Assembly (NCBI RefSeq): GCF_010119975.1
Contig: NZ_CP048222.1
Span: 3,676,501 to 3,740,500, forward strand
Reading direction: 5' to 3'
DNA: 64,000 nt
From: Rhodocytophaga rosea
Lineage (GTDB): Bacteria > Bacteroidota > Bacteroidia > Cytophagales > 172606-1
Each line of letters starts with the position of its first letter. Position 1 is the stretch's first letter. Below the pieces are notes generated by a model. It did no database searches and was not told the origin of the DNA. It saw only the letters and a program-made list of their open reading frames with translations. This document shows, piece after piece, positions 28,119 to 36,607 of this stretch. A program made the translations under genes and the position numbers.

Positions 28119-28664
28119 ATGAACCGATATATTAAAATGGGAGTGGCAGCCTTTTTCTGCCTGCAAATCGTAAGTGGATGTTCTGAGAAAACCGCTAAAA
28201 AGGGAGATACCACAGAAGCTACAGGCGCATCCGGAAGCAGTTCGTTATTTGGTAAGAATACTGAAGAAAAAGTAGATGATTTTCTGAGTGATTATGTAAA
28301 AGACCTGAGGGCTGCTATGGATGAAGCAGATGATCAGAAAGCTATATCCAAGCTCAAAGATATGAAAGCGGAATTTGAACCCAGAGCTGCTGAACTGAAA
28401 GCTGAGGTAGAAGAGTGGGAGAAATCTCTGTCAGAATCTGATAAAGAAGCATTAGAAAAGAAGATGGAAAATAAACCCTATATCAAAGAGCTAATTACTT
28501 TAGGTTTTACAGCCGCAGGCCGGTTTAATAAAACACCAGAGTTACAACAAGCTTTTGAAGACCTTAACAGCAGTATGGATTTTGGTGATTTTAATGATGA
28601 AGGTGATGAGATAGAAGACGAAGGCGAAGTAGAAGAAATTCCTGAAGAAGAAAGTAGTAATTAG
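28119..28664 (+). CDS. Acidic helical lipoprotein, unknown function
   Basis: 181 residues with a lipobox (FFCLQIVSGCSEK), Cys21 being the probable acylation site. The mature part begins with a Ser/Gly/Thr-rich linker. The helical core (about 45-150) contains VDDFLSDYVKDLRAAMDEADDQKAI and KMENKPYIKELITLGFTAAGRF, split here for length. A strongly acidic tail (EGDEIEDEGEVEEIPEEESSN) ends it. I recognise no family with certainty. It is probably anchored in the outer membrane. A very long perfect terminator follows. Confidence 0.72.
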   Translation: MNRYIKMGVAAFFCLQIVSGCSEKTAKKGDTTEATGASGSSSLFGKNTEEKVDDFLSDYVKDLRAAMDEADDQKAISKLKDMKAEFEPRAAELKAEVEEWEKSLSESDKEALEKKMENKPYIKELITLGFTAAGRFNKTPELQQAFEDLNSSMDFGDFNDEGDEIEDEGEVEEIPEEESSN

Positions 28665-28670
28665 AAGTTT

Positions 28671-28728
28671 ACATAATCAAAATACAAAAGGCTGCACATT
28701 AAGGCAGCCTTTTGTATTTTGATTATGT
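28671..28728. terminator. Perfect 25-bp palindromic terminator
   Basis: The arm at 28671-28695 (ACATAATC...AAAGGCTGC) is the exact reverse complement of 28704-28728, with an 8-base loop. The stem base is AT-rich and the top GC-rich (AAAAGGCTGC/GCAGCCTTTT). It is symmetrical and so can terminate in both directions. It is unusually long for an intrinsic terminator. Confidence 0.88.
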
Positions 28729-28882
28729 TATATTATTGTTTTATAATAATTGCTTTTATTGAAATTAAATTTTAATTACATTCAAATTATTAAAATAAAA
28801 TATAAGCTTATATATTAATATGCAAAATTAAATATTATATCAAATGCTGTAAAGATTATATTTCTAAATAGACCTAAACCTC

Positions 28883-31534
28883 ATGAAACACTATTCAACC
28901 AATAAATCAGCTAAATTATTACTCATATTGCTGGCCTTTCTAAGCCAAATAGCCCTGGCACAAGTACCCAAGCCATCCGACGTATTCGGATTTGAGGTCG
29001 GAGCCGATTACAAAGTAGCTGATTACAGCCAGATGCTTGACTATTACAGCCGCCTGGACAAAGCCAGCGATCGGGTACAAATGATTGAAATTGGCAAATC
29101 TGTATTAGGCAAACCGATGTTGCTACTGTTTATTTCAACTGAAGAAAACCTGAAGCAACTCGAAAAATGGCGCAGCATCAGCGAACAGCTTTCCAGAGCC
29201 AGAATAGACGATAATAAAGCAAAACAACTGGTAAATGAAGGCAAAGCCATTGTGTGGATAGACGGCGGTATGCATGCTTCCGAAAAAGCCCACGGCCAGA
29301 TGACCTCCGAACTTGCTTACCGGATTGCTACCGAAGAAACGGCTGAAATGAAAAAAATCCGCGAAAATGTAATTACCCTACTCATGCCAGTCATGAATCC
29401 GGATGGAATGGACATTGTCGTAAACTGGTACAAAGCGGTATTTGGAACACCTTACGAAACCACCAACCCACCCTGGTTATACCACCATTATGTAGGCCAC
29501 GATAACAACCGGGACTGGTTTATGAACAATATGCCGGAGTCCAAAGCCGTTTCAGAAATGCTGTACAATAAATGGTATCCGCAGATTGTCTATAACCATC
29601 ACCAGTCTTCGCCTTCCTGGACCCGTATATTCCTGCCTCCCTTTGCCAATCCGGTCAATCCGAACATTCATCCTGGCGTAACTACTGGTGTAAATATCGT
29701 AGGTACTGCTATGGCCAACCGTTTTGCCATGAATAAAATGCCTGGCGTTGTTTCCCAGCTTACGTTCAGCATGTGGTGGAATGGAGGTATGCGTACAGCA
29801 CCTTATTTTCATAACCAGATTGGTATTCTCACTGAAACGGCTCATACGTCACCCACTCCCAGATTTTATCCGCCAGATTCTTTACCTAAAGCAGTTGGCC
29901 GGGGAGTTACTGCACCTACCGATGCTACTAATATTTTCTATCCCTATCCCTGGAAAGGCGGAGAATCTCACTTTAGAGAGGCGGTGGATTATATGCTCAT
30001 GGCAACCATGGCTGTACTCGATCTGGCTGCTGACCGCCGGGAAGAGTATTTGTACAATATTTACCGGATGGGAAGGGATGCCATCGAAGCTAAAGACGGT
30101 CTGTTTGCTTATGTTATTCCGGCTGATCAATGGGACAAAGGGGAAGCAAGGAATTTAATAAATGTGCTAAGGCAGGGTGGGGTAGAAGTGCATCAGGTAA
30201 CTAAAGCTTTCCAGGCCAATAATACAACTTATCCGGCTGGCTCTTTTATCATTTATGGAGCGCAGGCTTTCCGTCCCTATGTGATCGATTTGTTTGAAAA
30301 ACAGGTACATCCCAATCAACGCTTGTATCCTGGTGGGCCGCCCATTCCCCCCTACGATTTAGCAGGCTGGACACTTTCTATGCAAATGGGCGTAAAAGTA
30401 GATAAGATCAAAACTTCCTTCGAAGCCAAAACGGAAGAAATCAAAGACAGACTGGCTACTCCTGCCGGACAAGTGGCTGGTAAAGCCGGATTTGGCTATC
30501 TTTTGAGCCGGAAAGAAAATGCCAGTGTAATGGCTGTCAATAAATTGTTGACTGCCGGAGAAAGTGTATACATTGCTGACTCTGGGTTCTCTTCAGGTAA
30601 ACAAAACTACGAGCCAGGTGCTTTCATTGTAGAAAAAGGCTCTGCTACAGAGACCAAAGTGAAAAGTCTGTCAACAGAATTAGGGATTGACTTTTTAAGT
30701 GTAGATGCCAAACCTGGCGTGAATCTAAGGAAATTGAAACCGGTAAAAATAGGTTTATACAAATCCTGGGAAGAAAATATGGACGAAGGCTGGACCCGCT
30801 GGCTGATGGAAACTTACTCCTTTGCGGTAGACACCCTGCATGATAAAGACCTGCTCAGCAAAGATTTAAAACAATACCAGGCCATCATCATTCCCGACCA
30901 GACAGTACATGAAATTCTGAATGGACATGCCCCTGGCACTATGCCTGAGCCTTATGTTGGCGGTGTAGGACTGGAAGGTTCTCTGGCACTTAAAAAATAT
31001 GTAACGCAGGGCGGAAATCTCATCACCTTCGATGGAGCAAGTGATTTTGCCATCGAGCAATTTGGCTTACCGCTGAAAAATACAGTAGCTGGTTTGTCTT
31101 CTCAGCAATTTTTTATTCCTGGTTCCCTCATCCGGACCAATGTAGATGTAAAACATCCGCTGGCTTTTGGTATGCAGCCGGAAGTAGCCGCTTCATTCAA
31201 TAACAGCCGGGCATTTGAAGTAGTGAAAAAAGTACGCGAAGGCGAAGGGGGTAAAGAGGAAACCAAACTTGCGCCAGAACCACCAGTTGAAGTCATTGCT
31301 ACCTATGCTAAAAAAGATCTGTTAATGAGTGGATGGGCTTTGAATGAAGATAAATACATTGCCGGGAAAGCTGCCGTTGTGCGTGTGAAACAGGGAAGCG
31401 GCAACATAGTATTATTCGGCTTCCGTCCGCAATTCCGTGGACAACCCAGGGCAACTTACAAACTGATTTTCAATGCGATCTATGGAGCACCCACTGAAAA
31501 AGTAAATGCTACAAGTACTGCTGTGGAAGATTAA
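28883..31534 (+). CDS. M14-family zinc carboxypeptidase, secreted
   Basis: 883 residues with a Sec signal (LLLILLAFLSQIALAQ). The M14 domain covers about 40-400. The first zinc motif is GGMHASEKAHGQM near residue 130 (HxxE), and the third ligand His is likely in YNHHQSSPSW. The catalytic Glu is probably in GILTETAHT near residue 317. The C-terminal part (about 400-870) is an alpha/beta region with a class I amidotransferase-like look (AIIIPDQTVHEIL, LKKYVTQGGNLITFDGASDF), as in other long Bacteroidota M14 enzymes. It probably digests peptides in the periplasm or outside the cell. An M20 peptidase follows. Confidence 0.9.
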   Translation: MKHYSTNKSAKLLLILLAFLSQIALAQVPKPSDVFGFEVGADYKVADYSQMLDYYSRLDKASDRVQMIEIGKSVLGKPMLLLFISTEENLKQLEKWRSISEQLSRARIDDNKAKQLVNEGKAIVWIDGGMHASEKAHGQMTSELAYRIATEETAEMKKIRENVITLLMPVMNPDGMDIVVNWYKAVFGTPYETTNPPWLYHHYVGHDNNRDWFMNNMPESKAVSEMLYNKWYPQIVYNHHQSSPSWTRIFLPPFANPVNPNIHPGVTTGVNIVGTAMANRFAMNKMPGVVSQLTFSMWWNGGMRTAPYFHNQIGILTETAHTSPTPRFYPPDSLPKAVGRGVTAPTDATNIFYPYPWKGGESHFREAVDYMLMATMAVLDLAADRREEYLYNIYRMGRDAIEAKDGLFAYVIPADQWDKGEARNLINVLRQGGVEVHQVTKAFQANNTTYPAGSFIIYGAQAFRPYVIDLFEKQVHPNQRLYPGGPPIPPYDLAGWTLSMQMGVKVDKIKTSFEAKTEEIKDRLATPAGQVAGKAGFGYLLSRKENASVMAVNKLLTAGESVYIADSGFSSGKQNYEPGAFIVEKGSATETKVKSLSTELGIDFLSVDAKPGVNLRKLKPVKIGLYKSWEENMDEGWTRWLMETYSFAVDTLHDKDLLSKDLKQYQAIIIPDQTVHEILNGHAPGTMPEPYVGGVGLEGSLALKKYVTQGGNLITFDGASDFAIEQFGLPLKNTVAGLSSQQFFIPGSLIRTNVDVKHPLAFGMQPEVAASFNNSRAFEVVKKVREGEGGKEETKLAPEPPVEVIATYAKKDLLMSGWALNEDKYIAGKAAVVRVKQGSGNIVLFGFRPQFRGQPRATYKLIFNAIYGAPTEKVNATSTAVED

Positions 31535-31558
31535 TCATCAATAGTAGTACCATTTAAG

Positions 31559-31592
31559 AAAACCTCACATATTTTGTAGTTGTGAGGTTTTC
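31559..31592 (+). terminator. Terminator after the M14 peptidase gene
   Basis: GAAAACCTCAC (31559-31569) pairs with GTGAGGTTTTC (31582-31592) around a 12-base loop. It separates the two peptidase genes into different transcripts. Confidence 0.75.
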
Positions 31593-31622
31593 ACTTGATA
31601 ACTCATTTAATTTTTATCATCA

Positions 31623-32945
31623 ATGAAAAACAAACTCCTGATTTTACTTGCCTCATTTCTATATACATTATCTGTTCAGGCGCAGGATGCAGATGAAGGT
31701 CCACAGGAAAATGTAACAGTTGCGGTAAACAAACGCTACACCACTGAAATGAATAATCTGGCCAAACGTCCGGCAGTGAAACAGGCTTTTCAAGTGATTC
31801 TGGAGTTAGAACCGCAAACTACAAGGGAACTCATTATGCTCACAGAAATTCCGGCGCCTCCTTTTAAAGAAGAAATACGGGCACAGAAATATGCACAAAT
31901 GCTAAAAGAAGCTGGCGCAGATTCTGTATGGATAGATGAAGTTGGAAATGTAATTGCTAAACGCAAAGGCCATTCAGGTAAATCCACTGTTGCCCTGGAT
32001 GCCCATTTAGACACAGTTTTCCCGGAAGGAACCGATGTGAAAGTAAAACAAAAAGGAGATACCTTATTTGCCCCAGGTATCGGCGATGATACCCGTGGAC
32101 TGATTATGGTGCTTACCGTATTACGTGGACTCGAAAAAGCAAATATCGAAACGGAAGCAGATGTATTGTTCATTGGTACAGTAGGTGAAGAAGGTCTGGG
32201 TGATTTACGAGGAGTAAAACATTTATTTAGCGAAAACGGACCCAAGATTGATTCCTGGATTGCGGTAGATGGAGGAGAGTTAGGTGGTATTGCACATCGT
32301 GGGCTAGGTTCGCACCGCTACCGGGTTACTTTCAAAGGCCCTGGCGGACATTCCTGGGGCGCTTTTGGTATGGCTAATCCACATAATGCCCTATCTAGAG
32401 CCGTATATCATTTTACTACAGAAGCCGATAAATTTACTAGGGAAGGCATCAAAACCAGTTACAATGTAGGACGGATTGGTGGTGGTACATCTGTCAATTC
32501 TATTCCATTTGAATCGTGGATGGAGGTAGATATGCGTTCTGAGAGTCCGGAAAAGCTACAGGGTGTAGATGATATTCTGCAAAAAGCGATACAAAAAGGT
32601 TTGAAGGAAGAAAACCAGGCCAAACGAAGAGGGCCAGATTTAACTGTAGACATAAAAATGGTAGGCGATAGACCTTCCGGAAAAACTGATCCAACTATTA
32701 CGCTGGTTCAACGGACAATGGCTTCTGTACAGTATTTTAATGCAAAACCAGAATTACGGGCTGGTTCTACGGATTCCAATATTCCCATTTCCAAAGGTGT
32801 TCCGGCAGTAACTATCGGCAGAGGTGGCGTAGGAGGAGGTGCACACTCGTTAGGCGAATGGTGGATGAATAAAGATGGACACCTGGCCATTCAACAAGCT
32901 TTATTATTAGTATTGGCAGAAGCCGGAATGGCGAAGGGGAAGTAA
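31623..32945 (+). CDS. M20-family metallopeptidase, secreted
   Basis: 440 residues with a signal peptide (MKNKLLILLASFLYTLSVQAQ). M20 metal ligands are visible: His and Asp in VALDAHLDTVF near residue 124, an Asp in GIGDDTRGL, catalytic Glu-Glu in GTVGEEGLGDL near 190, an Asp in AVDGGELGG, and the terminal His in GGGAHSLGEWW near 410. The dimerisation domain lies between (about 215-330, starting YRVTFKGPGGHSWGAFG). It matches tripeptidase T-like M20 enzymes. It probably acts in the periplasm on peptides released by proteases such as the preceding M14 enzyme (inference). Confidence 0.92.
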   Translation: MKNKLLILLASFLYTLSVQAQDADEGPQENVTVAVNKRYTTEMNNLAKRPAVKQAFQVILELEPQTTRELIMLTEIPAPPFKEEIRAQKYAQMLKEAGADSVWIDEVGNVIAKRKGHSGKSTVALDAHLDTVFPEGTDVKVKQKGDTLFAPGIGDDTRGLIMVLTVLRGLEKANIETEADVLFIGTVGEEGLGDLRGVKHLFSENGPKIDSWIAVDGGELGGIAHRGLGSHRYRVTFKGPGGHSWGAFGMANPHNALSRAVYHFTTEADKFTREGIKTSYNVGRIGGGTSVNSIPFESWMEVDMRSESPEKLQGVDDILQKAIQKGLKEENQAKRRGPDLTVDIKMVGDRPSGKTDPTITLVQRTMASVQYFNAKPELRAGSTDSNIPISKGVPAVTIGRGGVGGGAHSLGEWWMNKDGHLAIQQALLLVLAEAGMAKGK

Positions 32946-32963
32946 AAAGTAGTAAAATATGTT

Positions 32964-32991
32964 AAAAGCTCATACAAAAGTATGGGCTTTT
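32964..32991 (+). terminator. Terminator after the M20 peptidase gene
   Basis: AAAAGCTCATAC pairs with GTATGGGCTTTT (one wobble pair) around a 4-base loop and is followed by CTCTTG. It lies about 20 bases past the stop codon. Confidence 0.75.
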
Positions 32992-33097
32992 CTCTTGTAG
33001 AATGCATCTTATAATTCATTTGATATATAGGTGAGAGAATGATGAGTAAATTATCCTATTATTTCATTCTATTTTGCTGCTTCAAACCTGTTTAGCC

Positions 33098-33649
33098 ATG
33101 ACAGAAAAGCGTATATTTGTAGGTATTCCTTCGCCAGATGAGTTAGCTCAACCACTGGCGGCTTGCCGTAATGCCTTACATCAACCTGAACTAGCCTGGG
33201 TGAGTACAGAAAATCTGCATATCACCTTACTGTTTATGGGTAATATATCATGTGGAGAAATAGATAATATTGCCGGAAAACTTGCGTCACTGGTTACCTT
33301 TCCAAGCTTCTGTTTGTGCTTTTCAGAAGTGCAGGTTATTAAGCGAGGGGGGAAAAGCCAATATGATCTGGGCAGCTTTTGAAGAAAGCCATGCATTTGT
33401 TTCTCTGGCTACACAAATCGCTCAAATAGTTGGTATTGCATCAATTATCCTCCTTTGCCACATATTACCCTCGCCAGAGTAAAGCGCAATAAAACAGTAA
33501 GTGTAGATAAAAATGTTTTTCCAGCTATCAATCATTTAAAAATCGCCGTGAAAAAATTCAATCTATATGAATCTAATCTTACGCCTCAGGGTTCGGTTTA
33601 TACTGTTTTAGGCGAATGGTATCTGAAAGATTCCGGTCATGATTGTTAA
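33098..33649 (+). pseudogene. thpR: RNA 2',3'-cyclic phosphodiesterase, twice frameshifted
   Basis: All parts of a ThpR/LigT 2H phosphoesterase are present but spread over two frames. From the ATG at 33098 the frame gives MTEKRIFVGIPSPDEL and the first HxT motif, ENLHITLLFMG. At GAGGGGGGAAAAGCC (about 33345-33357) the family sequence moves to another frame (KANMIWAAFEESHAF, LATQIAQIVGI). Near 33440 it returns to the first frame, giving NYPPLPHITLARVK with the second HxT motif and ending KDSGHDC at 33649. The first break is at a run of six G, where one extra G would explain it. Both motifs survive and the breaks compensate, so sequencing error or recent inactivation is possible. It is close to the next gene (its end lies inside that gene's open frame, before its real start). 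Confidence 0.82.
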
Positions 33650-33674
33650 CTTTGGGGATAATAAATATTGCCCT

Positions 33675-34568
33675 ATGACTCATTTTCGTGCCTTTATTTT
33701 TCTTTGGTGTTTAAGTTTTGTTTCGGTTGCTGTTTATGCCCAGGATGGGACTGTTTCTCAAAAAATTTCTACGGTTCCGCTTCCTTCAGAATTATACTTT
33801 GCCGGCGAAAAAGTGCCGTTAAATGATGTGGAAGTAAGAGAACGGCTGGAACGGGAACTCATCATCAATTGTTACAGACATTCTACTACGCTCATTATTC
33901 TCAAACGGGTATACCGCTGGCGGGAGAAAATGGAAGCCATTCTGGTAGAACAAGGAATTCCTACCGATTTTTTCTATCTGGCAGTAATTGAGAGTGAACT
34001 CGAACCCTATGCCGATTCAGGAAAAGCACATGGTTTCTGGCAGTTTACGGATGGTTCAGCGAAAGCCCAGCGTTTAGAAATTTCAAAATATGTAGACCAG
34101 CGGCGTGATCCAATCCTTTCTACCAAGGCTGCTGCCAGACATATTAAGAGCAATTACGATGAATTTAAAAGCTGGACACTCGCAGCAGCTGCCTATAATC
34201 TGGGAATGCCTACCTTGCGGAGGGTACGTAATTATCAGGAAGTGAATTCATACTACGATCTCTATCTGACTTCCGAAACAGCCCGCTATGTATTCCGGAT
34301 TCTGGCTATGAAACTCATTATCGAAAATCCTGAGAAATATGGATTTTATTTAAAGGGAGAAGATAAGTTGAAGCCCATGTCCACAAAAGCGTACAAAGTT
34401 GACCATACTATTGATAACATTGCAAAGTTTGCTTTAGATCAGAAAATCAATTATAAAATACTAAAGTTGTATAATCCATGGATCAAGTTCGATTCAAAGG
34501 ATGATTATAATTACCGTTTCGAAGTATTGCCCGGAAAATCCTACGAATTTCAGCTGCCTGTGCAGTAG
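33675..34568 (+). CDS. Lytic transglycosylase (SLT domain), exported
   Basis: 297 residues from the ATG at 33675, which opens a clean signal peptide (MTHFRAFIFLWCLSFVSVAVYAQ); the longer frame to 33639 overlaps thpR. The SLT domain (about 80-220) has FFYLAVIESELEPYADSGKAHG, split as AVIESELEPYA and KAHGFWQFT. The catalytic Glu is the one in IESE, GFWQFTDGSA corresponds to the GLMQ-type motif, and AAAAYNLGMPTLRR is the AYN motif. The C-terminal portion (about 240-297) resembles a degraded LysM-like segment. It cleaves peptidoglycan in the periplasm and is most like the MltD-type catalytic domain. Confidence 0.9.
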   Translation: MTHFRAFIFLWCLSFVSVAVYAQDGTVSQKISTVPLPSELYFAGEKVPLNDVEVRERLERELIINCYRHSTTLIILKRVYRWREKMEAILVEQGIPTDFFYLAVIESELEPYADSGKAHGFWQFTDGSAKAQRLEISKYVDQRRDPILSTKAAARHIKSNYDEFKSWTLAAAAYNLGMPTLRRVRNYQEVNSYYDLYLTSETARYVFRILAMKLIIENPEKYGFYLKGEDKLKPMSTKAYKVDHTIDNIAKFALDQKINYKILKLYNPWIKFDSKDDYNYRFEVLPGKSYEFQLPVQ

Positions 34569-34597
34569 CAGATAATTATTTTACTTTATAAATTGGT

Positions 34598-34631
34598 AAG
34601 GCCAATACTTGATCAAAAGAGTATTGGCCTT
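34598..34631 (+). terminator. Terminator after the transglycosylase gene
   Basis: AAGGCCAATACT (34598-34609) pairs perfectly with AGTATTGGCCTT (34620-34631) around a 10-base loop. Confidence 0.8.
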
Positions 34632-34725
34632 TGTATAAATAGATCTCTCAAATTTTTCTATTCATCAGAACCTTTATAACCTTTCAATAACATTGGCAGT
34701 ATAACTTAGCTATAAGTTTACTGCC

Positions 34726-35127
34726 ATGACCGAAAAAAAACTAAGAAAAATTATAGCACTGGCCATTGTTGTAGGTGCCATCATGGCGCTTTTTGATATG
34801 GCGTATGGTACTACTATCCTACTTGGAGGATTAGCCGCATTTCTGTTGTTGAAATTAATTAAACTAATCGCTAAGAAAAAATATACCTGGACTACCCTGC
34901 ATGTAGTTCAACTCATATTTATTTTGATTGCCCTGGCTTCCCTGGCTTTGCGTTATTATGAATACCCTTATGGCCGGGTTGTATTTATAATCGCCTTTCT
35001 GGCAGAATCACTGGTTTCGGCTAAGATCATGTTAAATGAAAAGTTTGGCAACGACAATGTGAATAACTTTTTCAGAATGGTGAAGCAGTTCCTACTAGCA
35101 CAACGGCAAGGCAGCAGGAGAATATAA
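34726..35127 (+). CDS. Small membrane protein, unknown function
   Basis: 133 residues, no family recognised. The polar start MTEKKLRK is followed by hydrophobic segments at about 9-25, 28-48 (TTILLGGLAAFLLLKLIKLIA), 58-76 and 84-98. A basic and polar C-terminal tail (NEKFGNDNVNNFFRMVKQF) probably lies in the cytoplasm. The gene lies 141 bases before the SpmA/SpmB fusion gene and could share its transcript. Confidence 0.65.
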   Translation: MTEKKLRKIIALAIVVGAIMALFDMAYGTTILLGGLAAFLLLKLIKLIAKKKYTWTTLHVVQLIFILIALASLALRYYEYPYGRVVFIIAFLAESLVSAKIMLNEKFGNDNVNNFFRMVKQFLLAQRQGSRRI

Positions 35128-35268
35128 ATCGTATGAAAACCCTTAAATCCTAACATCTGGTAAGCGGCTTATTGGAGATGTTACTAAGAAAGATAATAAT
35201 ATTTTAGTAGTATTATGGGATAATCAGGTAGGTACTTGCCTGGCTAATCTTTCTCTAAATCTGTTCCC

Positions 35269-36501
35269 ATGGTACTCAACTACATCTGGATATTTTTCTT
35301 CCTGATTGCATTTGGCATTGCCCTTTTTCGTCTCATTTTCCTAAACGATACAGAAATATTTCCTAAGCTGGTAGCCAGTACCTTCGACAATTCAAAGCTG
35401 GGTTTCGAAATATCGCTGGGATTAACCGGGGTAATGACCTTATGGCTGGGTTTAATGCGGGTGGGTGAAAAGGGAGGAGCCATTGGGTTTCTAACCAGAC
35501 TAGTAAATCCGTTTTTCAGCCGCTTATTTCCTGAAATTCCCAAAAATCATCCGGTAATGGGTGCCATTCTGATGAATTTTTCCGCCAATATGCTAGGTCT
35601 GGATAATGCGGCTACTCCGTTGGGACTAAAAGCCATGCAAGGCATGCAAGACCTGAATCCTGTAAAAGATACTGCTTCTAATGCCCAGATTATGTTTCTG
35701 GTACTGAATACTTCCGGGCTTACTCTCATTCCGCTTACCATTATGACCTATCGTGCCCAGCAAGGTGCTGTAGATCCCTCTGATGTGTTTATTCCTATTT
35801 TGCTGGCTACTTTTTGTTCTACCCTTACCGGAATTATTGTGGTTTCTATTTACCAGAAGATCAATCTTTTTAACCGGGTTTTATTAACGTACCTTATTTC
35901 TATTATCGCTGGTCTGGCAGCTTTGATCTATTATTTCTCTATTATCCCACAGGAACGGGTGAGCTTAATCTCATCAGTTGCCAGTAATGTAATTTTATTT
36001 ACGGTGATCGTTTCCTTTATTGCTTCGGCCTTTTTTAAAAAAATAAATGTGTATGATGCTTTTATTGAGGGGGCGAAAGAAGGTTTTAGCGTAGCCATTA
36101 ATATTATTCCTTATCTGGTAGCTATTCTGGTTGGAATTGGTGTATTCCGGGTATCAGGTGCGCTAAATATTGTAGTTGATGGCTTGGGTGCTTTTTTTAA
36201 ATTCCTGGGATTCAATACAGATTTTGTTCCGGCTTTGCCTGTTGCCTTAATGATGCCCCTCAGTGGCGGAGGTGCCAGAGGGATGATGGTAGATATTCTC
36301 AAAACCTATGGAGCTGATTCATTTGCCGGACGAACCGCTTCAATTCTAAATGGAGCTACAGAAACTACCTTTTATGTGCTCGCTGTATACTTTGGTTCAG
36401 TAGGTGTAAGAAAAACCAGGTATGCCGTTACCTGTGGATTAATGGCTGACTTGGCTGGTGTTACGGCGGCAATCTTATTATCATATCTGTTCTTTCACTA
36501 A
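35269..36501 (+). CDS. Fused SpmA/SpmB-like nucleoside-recognition (Gate) domain protein
   Basis: A 410-residue membrane protein in which an SpmA-like half (about 1-200) and an SpmB-like half (about 215-410) are joined. The first Gate-domain repeat includes MGAILMNFSANMLGLDNAATPLGLKAM, given in part as NMLGLDNAATPLGLKAM. The second includes IPYLVAILVGIGVFRVSGAL and GGGARGMMVDILKTYG. SGGGARGMM and NGATETTFYVLAVYFGSVGV match SpmB. In Bacillus the separate proteins affect spore core dehydration. Here, in a presumed non-sporulating organism, the role must be different, perhaps transport. About ten helices. Confidence 0.85.
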   Translation: MVLNYIWIFFFLIAFGIALFRLIFLNDTEIFPKLVASTFDNSKLGFEISLGLTGVMTLWLGLMRVGEKGGAIGFLTRLVNPFFSRLFPEIPKNHPVMGAILMNFSANMLGLDNAATPLGLKAMQGMQDLNPVKDTASNAQIMFLVLNTSGLTLIPLTIMTYRAQQGAVDPSDVFIPILLATFCSTLTGIIVVSIYQKINLFNRVLLTYLISIIAGLAALIYYFSIIPQERVSLISSVASNVILFTVIVSFIASAFFKKINVYDAFIEGAKEGFSVAINIIPYLVAILVGIGVFRVSGALNIVVDGLGAFFKFLGFNTDFVPALPVALMMPLSGGGARGMMVDILKTYGADSFAGRTASILNGATETTFYVLAVYFGSVGVRKTRYAVTCGLMADLAGVTAAILLSYLFFH

Positions 36502-36524
36502 TAGAACATAGTGTGATGTATAGA

Positions 36525-36569
36525 AATGGCATCCGGAGGATTGTAAATTTTGATCTTCCAGATGCCATT
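36525..36569. terminator. Bidirectional terminator between convergent genes
   Basis: AATGGCATC (36525-36533) pairs with GATGCCATT (36561-36569); the inner GGAGGAT/ATCTTCC bases extend the stem after one mismatch. A T-run follows on the plus strand. Confidence 0.72.
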
Positions 36570-36607
36570 ATTGTTTTTACACATCAGCCAGTAAATTTTG
36601 AGAACCT

